Source: Tannerellaceae bacterium (GTDB taxonomy: Bacteria; Bacteroidota; Bacteroidia; Bacteroidales; Tannerellaceae). Taken from it: a DNA stretch of 16,579 nt. Each line of letters begins with the position of its first letter. The first letter of the stretch is position 1. Shown piece after piece: positions 6,530-12,999 of the stretch. The position numbers and the translations under genes were made by a program. The stretch covers positions 1-16,579 of the forward strand of contig JAIRYL010000087.1 of the NCBI GenBank assembly GCA_031267775.1, given 5' to 3'. The notes beneath the pieces are model-generated. The model was not told where the DNA came from, did no database searches, and worked only from the letters and a program-made list of their open reading frames with translations.

Positions 6530-6563
6530 CAAACTTACAGAAAATCTATCAGATTTTCAAAAA
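6530..6563 (-). promoter_or_regulatory. Candidate Bacteroidetes promoter for the lipid cassette
   Basis: On the minus strand a TTTTTG at 6563-6558 (the -33 TTTG is 6561-6558) is separated by 20 bp from TAAGTTTG at 6537-6530, an exact TAnnTTTG. This is the best two-part promoter match in the window. Transcription would begin about 6520-6526, giving a leader of roughly 20 nt before the TTG start at 6504. It sits in the 107-bp gap after pdxA, so the cassette is not only a read-through product. Confidence 0.7.
6540..6558. promoter_or_regulatory. Perfect 8-bp inverted repeat between the -33 and -7 boxes
   Basis: GAAAATCT (6540-6547), loop ATC, AGATTTTC (6551-6558). It fills nearly the whole spacer of the cassette promoter, the classic place for a repressor operator. 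As a DNA palindrome it could bind a homodimeric regulator. It is A+T-rich and followed by no T-run in the transcribed direction, so a terminator reading is unlikely. Confidence 0.5.
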
Positions 6564-6611
6564 GAAAATAGAAGACATGCAAATAAAAATGGCTATAAAT
6601 GAAATATACGT

Positions 6612-7721
6612 TTATAATGTTTCATCTCCGTCGTCTTTGGTGAGATCAAGTTTTTCATCTACATTGCCTTTGTCAAAATACTGTTTTCGTAATGGATTTT
6701 GAGTAGCTTCTTCGTAAATCTTACGATTGCGGAATATATCCAGCGCTGCATATAACGCTTGGCGGAATGATTCTTCCGAAGCCATATTCCGCCCGGCTAT
6801 ATCATACTCGACGCCATGAATCGGAGATGTTCGGATGATTGGAAGCCCTGCCGTATAACTTAACCCATTTTCCGTTACCAGCGTTTTGAAAGGCGTTAAC
6901 CCTTGATCATGGTACATGGCTAAAATTCCGTCGAATTTTTCATACGCTTGAGATCCAAAAAAAGCTTCGGCGGCATACGGGCCGAAAGTCATGATATCTC
7001 TTTTTTCAACTTCTTCCATGGCTGGAATAATAATGGCCTTTTCTTCATTTCCAATCAAACTGCCATCTTCGGCATGAGGATTTAATGATAATACGGCTAT
7101 TCTCGGTTTGACAATATTGAAGTCTTGTATCAGGGATTGATTCAGTATTTCCAGTTTTTCAACAATATTCCCTTTCGTTATTTTCGACGCAACTTCAGCT
7201 AAAGGAATAGCCTCCGTAGCTAAAGCTATGCGCAAGTCATCCTTGATTAAAATAGTTAACGCAGGCGTACGTTTGTTGCCAAAATGTTCAACTAAATATT
7301 CCGAATGATTCGTAAAGCCGCTTTCTTTGTCTTGAATTGTATGTTTATTGACAGGAGTTGTGAGCAAAACATCAATTACGCCTCGCTTCAAATCGGAAAC
7401 GGCTGCTTTCAAAGCTTTCATTGCGGCCATACCGGCTATATCGGTAGATTTAGATAATTCTACTTTGGCGTCGTCATGCACACAATTTATAATGTTTACC
7501 CGATTTATTCCAGCGTCTTCCGCACGGCTTATATTATTTATATTTAAAGGTGGCAGCCCCAATGTTTTCCGGTGATAAGCGGCTATCTTAGAAGAGCCAT
7601 AAATAACAGGAGTACAAATTTCAGCTACGCGGCTATCCGAAAATGTTTTGAGTATGATCTCATACCCTATACCATTTATATCGCCATGGGTTATACCTAC
7701 TTTAATCAATCGATCTTCCAT
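6612..7721 (-). CDS. pdxA: 4-hydroxythreonine-4-phosphate dehydrogenase
   Basis: PdxA oxidises 4-phosphohydroxy-L-threonine with NAD(P) in the deoxyxylulose-5-phosphate-dependent branch of pyridoxal phosphate synthesis; its unstable product is condensed by PdxJ. The 369-residue protein has the N-terminal GDINGIGYEI motif (13-22; usually GDPAGIGPE), TTPVNKH (121-127) and the three divalent-metal His residues His139 in NHSEY, His216 in NPHAEDG and His271 in YHDQG, plus an RTSPIHG-type segment near 297. The C-terminal tail (about 340-369) is longer and more charged than in E. coli PdxA. It follows the DUF4837 lipoprotein gene by 10 bp, a pairing I recall from Bacteroidales, and is followed by the cassette's own promoter. 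Identification is firm. Confidence 0.96.
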   Translation of the reverse strand: MEDRLIKVGITHGDINGIGYEIILKTFSDSRVAEICTPVIYGSSKIAAYHRKTLGLPPLNINNISRAEDAGINRVNIINCVHDDAKVELSKSTDIAGMAAMKALKAAVSDLKRGVIDVLLTTPVNKHTIQDKESGFTNHSEYLVEHFGNKRTPALTILIKDDLRIALATEAIPLAEVASKITKGNIVEKLEILNQSLIQDFNIVKPRIAVLSLNPHAEDGSLIGNEEKAIIIPAMEEVEKRDIMTFGPYAAEAFFGSQAYEKFDGILAMYHDQGLTPFKTLVTENGLSYTAGLPIIRTSPIHGVEYDIAGRNMASEESFRQALYAALDIFRNRKIYEEATQNPLRKQYFDKGNVDEKLDLTKDDGDETL

Positions 7722-7731
7722 ATGATTTTTA

Positions 7732-8781
7732 TTAATTAGACGCCGCTCTTTCTGTTGGAATCATTGGTTCTGCTGCCGGTTGGTCAAATTCGCCCGGAAA
7801 GCGTAACGTATAGAGAGCCGCTTCTATTCTACGGATAAAATTCCGTTTATTTGTTTCCGGCGCATAGACAAAGCCTTCAACCACAACGACGCGATTATTC
7901 GTTTCATCCAAACGTGTATGGCTTACAAAAGGGCCGCCCATCATATCGCCTACCATCTTCCACTGGCCGCGTAATACCCCGCAATACTTTCCCCGTAAAG
8001 TAACCGGCGTATAGCTTATATTGTAACGGCTTTCTGTTGCCATATACGAATCAGGAAACACTCCCGGCAAGTTTTTCTTTAATACAGAATCCCTTTTGGC
8101 TATAAGGTATTCTTCTGTAAATGTATTGGGGTCGGTATATGGAAATGTATATACAATCATATCCGTACGTCCTGTAGTAGCATTATTGGACGCCCAGAAA
8201 AAATTCTCGTCGTTCCTGAAATAAGTAATATCAGTCGGCACATTCAACATAATGTTAAATCTGCTTTTTACATTCTCCATTACCTCGCCGCTGTAATTTT
8301 TCCCAAATTGCTCTGCAGCGCGATGCATTTCTATATTCGTAAAGAACTTCGTTATTCTGTTTGTCTCATTCGCTTTCATATATTCCAACAGACTCTCTTT
8401 ATCGGGAGCGGTCATGGTAAGTACCACCTGTCCTTGCGTCCAACGATCGTTTTCATACGTTAACGATACTTTTGTATACCTGGTATTATCCAGTTTTACA
8501 ATGAGTATATTCCTTACATACGTAAGAAGGCCATTGAAATTTGCCGGAGTAACATACGTGATTTTAAAGGCGGATTCGGGTTGAGGCAATCCGGGAATAA
8601 CAGATTCCAGGTCGGCTTTGACTGCTTTTCCCGCTTCCGAATCCCAAAGATCTCTGTCCATTGTTACAACGATTTCATAAGCAAATCCTGTTGCTCTTGC
8701 TCTTACCGGATTTGAATTACAACTTCCGAAGATTATCGTAAAGAATAAAATAGAACTGATAATTAATGGATATACTTTCAT
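7732..8781 (-). CDS. DUF4837-family lipoprotein
   Basis: This 349-residue predicted lipoprotein has a hydrophobic signal at about residues 5-19 and an FGSC lipobox with Cys21. The mature sequence matches what I recall of the Bacteroidota-specific DUF4837 family: an ATGFAYEIVVTMDRDLWDS opening (two-thirds of a short alpha/beta repeat), a central MNVPTDITYFRNDENFFWASNN-like region split around residue 190, and a GVLRGQWKMVGDMMGGPFVSH segment near 270-290. The tail after about 335 is Pro/Glu/Ala-rich. No enzymatic motif is visible and the function is unknown. The anchor predicts location in the cell envelope. It is cotranscribed with pdxA, 10 bp apart, and has an exact TAnnTTTG box 20 bp upstream. 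Confidence 0.85.
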   Translation of the reverse strand: MKVYPLIISSILFFTIIFGSCNSNPVRARATGFAYEIVVTMDRDLWDSEAGKAVKADLESVIPGLPQPESAFKITYVTPANFNGLLTYVRNILIVKLDNTRYTKVSLTYENDRWTQGQVVLTMTAPDKESLLEYMKANETNRITKFFTNIEMHRAAEQFGKNYSGEVMENVKSRFNIMLNVPTDITYFRNDENFFWASNNATTGRTDMIVYTFPYTDPNTFTEEYLIAKRDSVLKKNLPGVFPDSYMATESRYNISYTPVTLRGKYCGVLRGQWKMVGDMMGGPFVSHTRLDETNNRVVVVEGFVYAPETNKRNFIRRIEAALYTLRFPGEFDQPAAEPMIPTERAASN

Positions 8782-8801
8782 GCCTGTATTTTTATGTTGT
8801 G

Positions 8802-8809
8802 CAAATATA
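8802..8809 (-). promoter_or_regulatory. Candidate -7 box for the DUF4837-pdxA operon
   Basis: The minus strand reads TATATTTG, an exact TAnnTTTG, 20 bp before the start codon at 8781. No TTG occurs at the optimal -33 distance; a CATTG lies further upstream. The 100-bp gap after rlmN and this box suggest that the pair can be transcribed independently of rlmN. Confidence 0.5.
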
Positions 8810-8881
8810 AACTTTTGTTTATGTATTAGATGCGATGCGTATCCTTAATTTCACAATGCGTACCGAACAAAATTACCGGAT

Positions 8882-9931
8882 TTATCGGATTTTAACATTA
8901 GATTGTTTTTTTCTATTGATTTCTCCGGTAGATAACATTCCACAAGCGGCAAAAATATCTTCTCCTCTCGAAACGCGGATCGTGGCTGTAATTCCCCGAT
9001 TGTTTAAGATATCCCTAAACTTTTCCATTTGTTTCAAATCCGAACTTACCAATGACGTTTCCGGTATAGCATGGAAACGGATTAGATTCACCCGGCAGGG
9101 AATATCTTTTACTAATCCGGCTAAAGCAATGGCATGCTGAGGCGAATCGTTGAAATCTTTAAAAATAATATATTCGAATGAAATCCGCCGTTGATGACTA
9201 AAATCATATCCTTTAATTAACGTAAGAATTTGATTCATCGGAAATGCTTTTTCTACCGGCATAATAGAAAAACGATCTTTCGGGTTGGTTGCATGTAAAC
9301 TGATGGCCAAATGGCAATTACTCTCATCCAGGAATCGCTTCAATCCCTTTGCTCCAATTGTAGAAACGGTAATTCGCTTGGGACTCCAGCCATAACCATA
9401 CGGCGATGTGAGAATCTCCAACACTTTTACTATTTCATCCGTATTATCTAATGGTTCGCCCATACCCATAAATACAATGTTGGTCAACGTTTCGGCCTCA
9501 GGTAATGATTGTATTTGATTCAGTATTTCATTGGCCGTAAGGTTGGCCGTAAATCCCTGTTTGCCTGTCATACAAAATATACAACTCATTTTACAGCCTA
9601 TCTGCGATGAAACGCATAAGGTTGCGTATTCTTCGGTTGGAATATATACAGCTTCTACAAAAGAACCGCCGGAAACAGGATACAGGTATTTAATGGTTCC
9701 GTCAACAGATTTGAGCGCTTTGGCAGGCGGAACAGCTCCTATTTCGAAATGCTTTTCCAATATGGCTCGCTTTGCAACGGCAATATTGGTCATATCCGCA
9801 ATATCCGTTATTTTTTTTTTGTATAGCCAATCTGCTATCTGTTTAGCTGCATAAGAAGGGAGGCCAACTTTTTCCGACGCCTTTTTCAGCTCTTCCAGCG
9901 TCATTCCCAACAATCGTTTTTTATCTTTCAT
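8882..9931 (-). CDS. rlmN: Dual-specificity 23S rRNA/tRNA adenine C2-methyltransferase
   Basis: RlmN is a radical SAM enzyme that methylates C2 of A2503 in 23S rRNA and of A37 in several tRNAs, supporting decoding accuracy. The 349-residue protein has the cluster motif C-x3-C-x2-C at Cys113, Cys117 and Cys120 (GCKMSCIFCMTGKQGF), GMGEPLDN (156-163), the SAM-binding TVSTIGA stretch (188-194), and the pair of cysteines that carry out methyl transfer, Cys106 (ATLCVSSQ) and Cys330 (FAACGML). All key residues are present and the length is normal. It is separated from the upstream foldase gene by a terminator and has its own candidate promoter, so it seems to be its own unit or to read into DUF4837-pdxA. 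Confidence 0.97.
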   Translation of the reverse strand: MKDKKRLLGMTLEELKKASEKVGLPSYAAKQIADWLYKKKITDIADMTNIAVAKRAILEKHFEIGAVPPAKALKSVDGTIKYLYPVSGGSFVEAVYIPTEEYATLCVSSQIGCKMSCIFCMTGKQGFTANLTANEILNQIQSLPEAETLTNIVFMGMGEPLDNTDEIVKVLEILTSPYGYGWSPKRITVSTIGAKGLKRFLDESNCHLAISLHATNPKDRFSIMPVEKAFPMNQILTLIKGYDFSHQRRISFEYIIFKDFNDSPQHAIALAGLVKDIPCRVNLIRFHAIPETSLVSSDLKQMEKFRDILNNRGITATIRVSRGEDIFAACGMLSTGEINRKKQSNVKIR

Positions 9932-9948
9932 ATATTTAATCGAGGCTA

Positions 9949-9956
9949 CAAAGATA
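9949..9956 (-). promoter_or_regulatory. Candidate -7 box for rlmN, abutting a terminator
   Basis: The minus strand reads TATCTTTG, an exact TAnnTTTG, 17 bp before the rlmN ATG. Its first T and A lie at the end of the T-run of the upstream terminator, so one operon's end and the next operon's start share bases. The nearest -33-like TTG (9984-9982) is about 25 bp upstream, inside the hairpin, longer than ideal. Confidence 0.5.
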
Positions 9957-9989
9957 AAAAAAGCTATCGTACTTTCAGGTACAATAGCT
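9956..9989 (-). terminator. Rho-independent terminator after the PpiD-like gene
   Basis: The minus strand has an 11-bp stem AGCTATTGTAC / GTACGATAGCT (9989-9979 and 9972-9962) with loop CTGAAA, running into seven T residues (9962-9956). The single imperfect position is G-U in minus-strand RNA but C/A in plus-strand RNA, so the structure fits the direction of the genes. It ends the transcript of 12271-10139, beyond the palindromic element. Confidence 0.88.
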
Positions 9990-10001
9990 CTTTTTTAAAT
10001 A

Positions 10002-10110
10002 GGGAGGCGTCTGGAAATAAATCATACAAATTTATTGGAACTGTTTTTTACCGGACGAAGGATGGCGGAAAACAGGCCTATAAATTTATGATTTATTTCC
10101 AGACGCCTCC
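10002..10110. mobile_element. MITE-like palindromic element, no coding capacity
   Basis: A perfect 23-bp inverted repeat forms the ends: 10003-10025 (GGAGGCGTCTGGAAATAAAT and CAT) and 10088-10110. After a 2-base bulge (AC, 10026-10027) a further 7 bp pair (10028-10034 with 10081-10087). The interior is also loosely symmetrical (CTGTTTT at 10041-10047 with AAAACAG at 10069-10075), so nearly the whole element can fold on itself. TA dinucleotides flank both ends (10000-10001 and 10111-10112), as a TA target duplication would leave, apart from one extra G at the left end. There is no transposase. It sits between the stop of the foldase gene and its terminator. Confidence 0.7.
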
Positions 10111-10138
10111 TAACTGTAATCCAGTATTGAATCTCTTT

Positions 10139-12271
10139 TTAGTAGAATCGTATACGGTTATCTACTACTTTCGCTTTATTTATTAGCGTCTGAACGGTTT
10201 GGTAACCAAAACGATATGCATTAGTCGCATCCAACGTCGCTATTTGCGATCTTTCGTCGTACGTAACATTTTCCTGATTTCTTTCATATACCTGAAAAAC
10301 ATATACGCCATTATTTCCAATCACAGGTTCGCTTAATTTGCCTACTTCTGCCAATGTGATCATGGCATTTAGCGCAGGCTCAGCTCCTATACCCGATATA
10401 CGGCGCGTATTGAAGTTAATGAATTTAACCGAGTCTATCGACGCATCCATTACTTGTGCATAAGCGTCTAATGAAGCCGGACTTTTACTTTTCAATTCAT
10501 CGGCAATAATCTTGCCTTTTTTCTCAGCGATTAAGACTGATTTAAGTTCTTCCGTTAATGACGATAACGAACGATACCCTTCAGGAATGGTTCCTTGAAC
10601 GGCGGCTACAACAAACTTATTATCACATTCAAATATCTCTGAAATGCTGCCTTTTTTATTTTGGAATACCCAACGGATAACCGGACGCGACTGGTTTATC
10701 ATTTCCACTGTCTGGTCATTGGTTGTAAGTTGAACGTTTGTCCTGATGCTATATCCTGCTTCTTTAGCTGCATTATCTAATTTATCTATATCTTGATTTT
10801 TTGAAATGAACTGGTTCAGTTCATTATAGATATTACTATATGTTTTCGAACTGGGCGATACGGTCGTTTCTACGTCTGCCACCTTATACTTCTGAACGTC
10901 GGCCGTTTTTTCAGTTACTTTATAAAGATGAATACCATATAAAGACTTCATTTGTTTGATTTCATGTAAAGGAACAGAAAATACGCCTTGTTTAAAGTCG
11001 TCGTTTACATATACTTTGGCTCCCATTTCTGTAAGCCAACCTACTTCGCCGCCGTTTTGGGCTGCCTGGTCAACAGAATATGTACGGGCTATTTCAGCAA
11101 AATCGCCGCCGGCTTTTAGCACGTCCAACAAACTATCAGCCAGCGCTTCGTCTCTGCCTGTGCCTGTAATCATGATATGCTCTACTTTTACAGAATCGGG
11201 AGCTACTGTTTTGTCAACAAGTTTAAACATTCTATACTTGTTGTTTTCAAATACCGGGCCGTATATTTCACCTATGGAAGCAGAGGCTACAAATGTTTTA
11301 ACTTCCGGATCCAATGTATTTTCAGAGAAGAATACATCGGCATAAGGCGTTTCCGAATTTTCATTGATTATATCAGCTATATTATGCTCGGAACTTGCTA
11401 ATTCTTCTTTAACGGCTTCTATTTCAGAAGCGGCTTTTGAATAATCCGCTTCGCTGGGAACAATATCAACGGCTATATATTTAATTACTTTTGTTTCAGC
11501 TTGCTTATAAGCTTCTTTGCGTTGATTATACAGTTTTTCCAATTCGCTTTTACTTATGTTGACAGTCGAATCAGGGATTGTGGAATAAGACTGCATGGCA
11601 TACACAATATTTGAACTTTCCGCCGCTTCATTAAATGCGTCTTTTGCGTCCAACGAGTTGGCAGAGATTGCTTTGCTTAACAATGTCGTATATTTTTGCT
11701 CCATGCGCTGAAGCTTGATATTCTTCTCCATAAACAGCCAGAAATTCCGGTAAGGAAGCAATTGGGCTTGTTGGTCGGGAGGCAACGTTACGATATTATC
11801 GTCGTCTACAGTTTTCAGGAAATTTAACAAAGCCATTTTATCAAACATACCAGTCTCAGGATTATGGAACATCTGATTTTGTTGAAGAAGGGGAGAAATA
11901 TTATCCCCTTGAACCATATCGAAAAGTTCTTCAGCGCTAACGGTCATACCCAGTTTGTCCATAGCTTCCGTCAATACGATTTCCTGTACCATTGAGTTGT
12001 ATACAGATTGACGGATTTGATTCATGTATTCTTCAGGAAGAGAAGACGTGCCGGATTGCATTTTATAAAACTCTGTCATTTCTTCAATACGTTCCTGATA
12101 TTGCTGGATACTTATTACATTACCGTCTACTTCAACTATTTTTTCTTGATTTTGTCTAAAAAATGTAGAGCCGGAATTTAGGAAGTCGCCAATGATAAAA
12201 GCGAACAACGCAACACCTACAACCATTACTAATAATCCTGCTTTGTTCCTGATTTTTTCAAGCGTAGCCAT
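10139..12271 (-). CDS. PpiD/SurA-like parvulin-type peptidylprolyl isomerase
   Basis: This 710-residue periplasmic folding factor is anchored in the inner membrane. A short cytoplasmic N-terminus is followed by one transmembrane helix (about 12-31). A SurA_N-like chaperone region (about 42-240) follows, then a parvulin-type PPIase domain at about 361-452 (VKVEHIMITG, GGDFAEIARTYSVD, GGEVGWLTEMG, YGIHLYKV), then a C-terminal region with a second, degenerate parvulin-like fold that I cannot delimit. This is the layout of PpiD, which helps newly exported proteins near the Sec channel. The size is typical for Bacteroidota members (about 700 residues). It has its own candidate promoter and terminator. 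In related genomes I recall a CBS-domain hemolysin-like gene between it and lptC; none is here. The PpiD-versus-SurA label is a family-level choice. Confidence 0.92.
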   Translation of the reverse strand: MATLEKIRNKAGLLVMVVGVALFAFIIGDFLNSGSTFFRQNQEKIVEVDGNVISIQQYQERIEEMTEFYKMQSGTSSLPEEYMNQIRQSVYNSMVQEIVLTEAMDKLGMTVSAEELFDMVQGDNISPLLQQNQMFHNPETGMFDKMALLNFLKTVDDDNIVTLPPDQQAQLLPYRNFWLFMEKNIKLQRMEQKYTTLLSKAISANSLDAKDAFNEAAESSNIVYAMQSYSTIPDSTVNISKSELEKLYNQRKEAYKQAETKVIKYIAVDIVPSEADYSKAASEIEAVKEELASSEHNIADIINENSETPYADVFFSENTLDPEVKTFVASASIGEIYGPVFENNKYRMFKLVDKTVAPDSVKVEHIMITGTGRDEALADSLLDVLKAGGDFAEIARTYSVDQAAQNGGEVGWLTEMGAKVYVNDDFKQGVFSVPLHEIKQMKSLYGIHLYKVTEKTADVQKYKVADVETTVSPSSKTYSNIYNELNQFISKNQDIDKLDNAAKEAGYSIRTNVQLTTNDQTVEMINQSRPVIRWVFQNKKGSISEIFECDNKFVVAAVQGTIPEGYRSLSSLTEELKSVLIAEKKGKIIADELKSKSPASLDAYAQVMDASIDSVKFINFNTRRISGIGAEPALNAMITLAEVGKLSEPVIGNNGVYVFQVYERNQENVTYDERSQIATLDATNAYRFGYQTVQTLINKAKVVDNRIRFY

Positions 12272-12315
12272 TTATCTTTTATTATTTTTTAAGTTTATAT
12301 TACAGTTCAAGGGCA

Positions 12316-12323
12316 CGAAGATA
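12316..12323 (-). promoter_or_regulatory. Candidate -7 box for the PpiD-like gene
   Basis: The minus strand reads TATCTTCG, one base off TAnnTTTG, 44 bp before the start codon at 12271. A T-rich stretch (T8 then G) directly precedes it, but no separate -33 box at the right distance is seen. The match is modest; the 91-bp gap after lptC makes a promoter here reasonable. Confidence 0.35.
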
Positions 12324-12362
12324 CAAAAAAAAGAAATTGTCGCATCTTTTCTCTTTGTTTTT

Positions 12363-12995
12363 TTAAGGCAACTGCATCAAATCTGTATGATCATTTTGTG
12401 TTGTCGTATCTCTTGGCGTTTCGTTGACAGGGAAAATACCTGTTGTGTTGAATATTTTATATTTTGTCATATTTTGGTTTGATTCAAATCCGATACCGGT
12501 AATTATCTGTTCTTTTTGTTCTATCCTGATAAATTTATCCGAATAGATTTTTTCTTCTGTTCCATCCCAGTAAAGTTCGGACGTTTCAAAATACTCGCCT
12601 TCCAGGTTTTTTATTTCCACATTTCCTACTAACTTCCACAAGTCTTTTTTTTCATAGTAATAGGCCGTATCCGATTTGACAGTCGCCTCTGCCCGAAATA
12701 ACGTATCAAACTTTTCAAGATAAAGTCCTTCCGGAAAATACCAATAAGGTTCGGCGGCTTTACTAAACATAAGCCACTCTTTGGCATTGGCTCTGTAACG
12801 GGTTGTTCCCGAGTCGGAAATGAGCGTGGTTACGTCGGTTGTTCGCATAGTATATGATTTCTCGGCGTCAAACGCAACTTCTACCACTTCCCTCTTTTCT
12901 TTTGAACAAGAGGCTGATAAGAAAAGAAGCATAACAACTATCACAGGAATAGTCGTTATGCCGTTCGTATTCGTTTTACGACGAAAACGATTCAT
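12363..12995 (-). CDS. lptC: LPS export periplasmic protein LptC, predicted lipoprotein
   Basis: LptC receives LPS from the LptB2FG transporter and passes it to the LptA bridge. I start it at the ATG at 12995, giving 210 residues: this begins 4 bp after the TPR gene's stop and places a basic N-region (MNRFRRK), a hydrophobic segment (about 13-27) and an LSASC lipobox (Cys30) in proper order. A longer frame from 13061 would overlap the TPR gene by 62 bp and add 22 charged residues ahead of the signal. The mature part has the beta-strand repeats of the LptC/OstA fold (about 55-190), with pairs such as WKLVGNVEIKNLEGEYFETS and YWDGTEEKIYSDKFIRIEQ. A lipid anchor instead of the enterobacterial single helix is inference from the lipobox. 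It is the last gene of the coaX cluster. Confidence 0.85.
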   Translation of the reverse strand: MNRFRRKTNTNGITTIPVIVVMLLFLSASCSKEKREVVEVAFDAEKSYTMRTTDVTTLISDSGTTRYRANAKEWLMFSKAAEPYWYFPEGLYLEKFDTLFRAEATVKSDTAYYYEKKDLWKLVGNVEIKNLEGEYFETSELYWDGTEEKIYSDKFIRIEQKEQIITGIGFESNQNMTKYKIFNTTGIFPVNETPRDTTTQNDHTDLMQLP

Positions 12996-12999
12996 ATAT

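Noticed and set aside
8782..8881. Terminator after rlmN
   Set aside because: Loose complementarity exists (around AATTTTG and GAAATT), but no stable stem followed by a T-run in the transcribed direction.
10956..11345. Plus-strand frames within the PpiD-like, DUF4837, RlmN and other genes
   Set aside because: They lie antisense to genes with clear family motifs and show no domains of their own.
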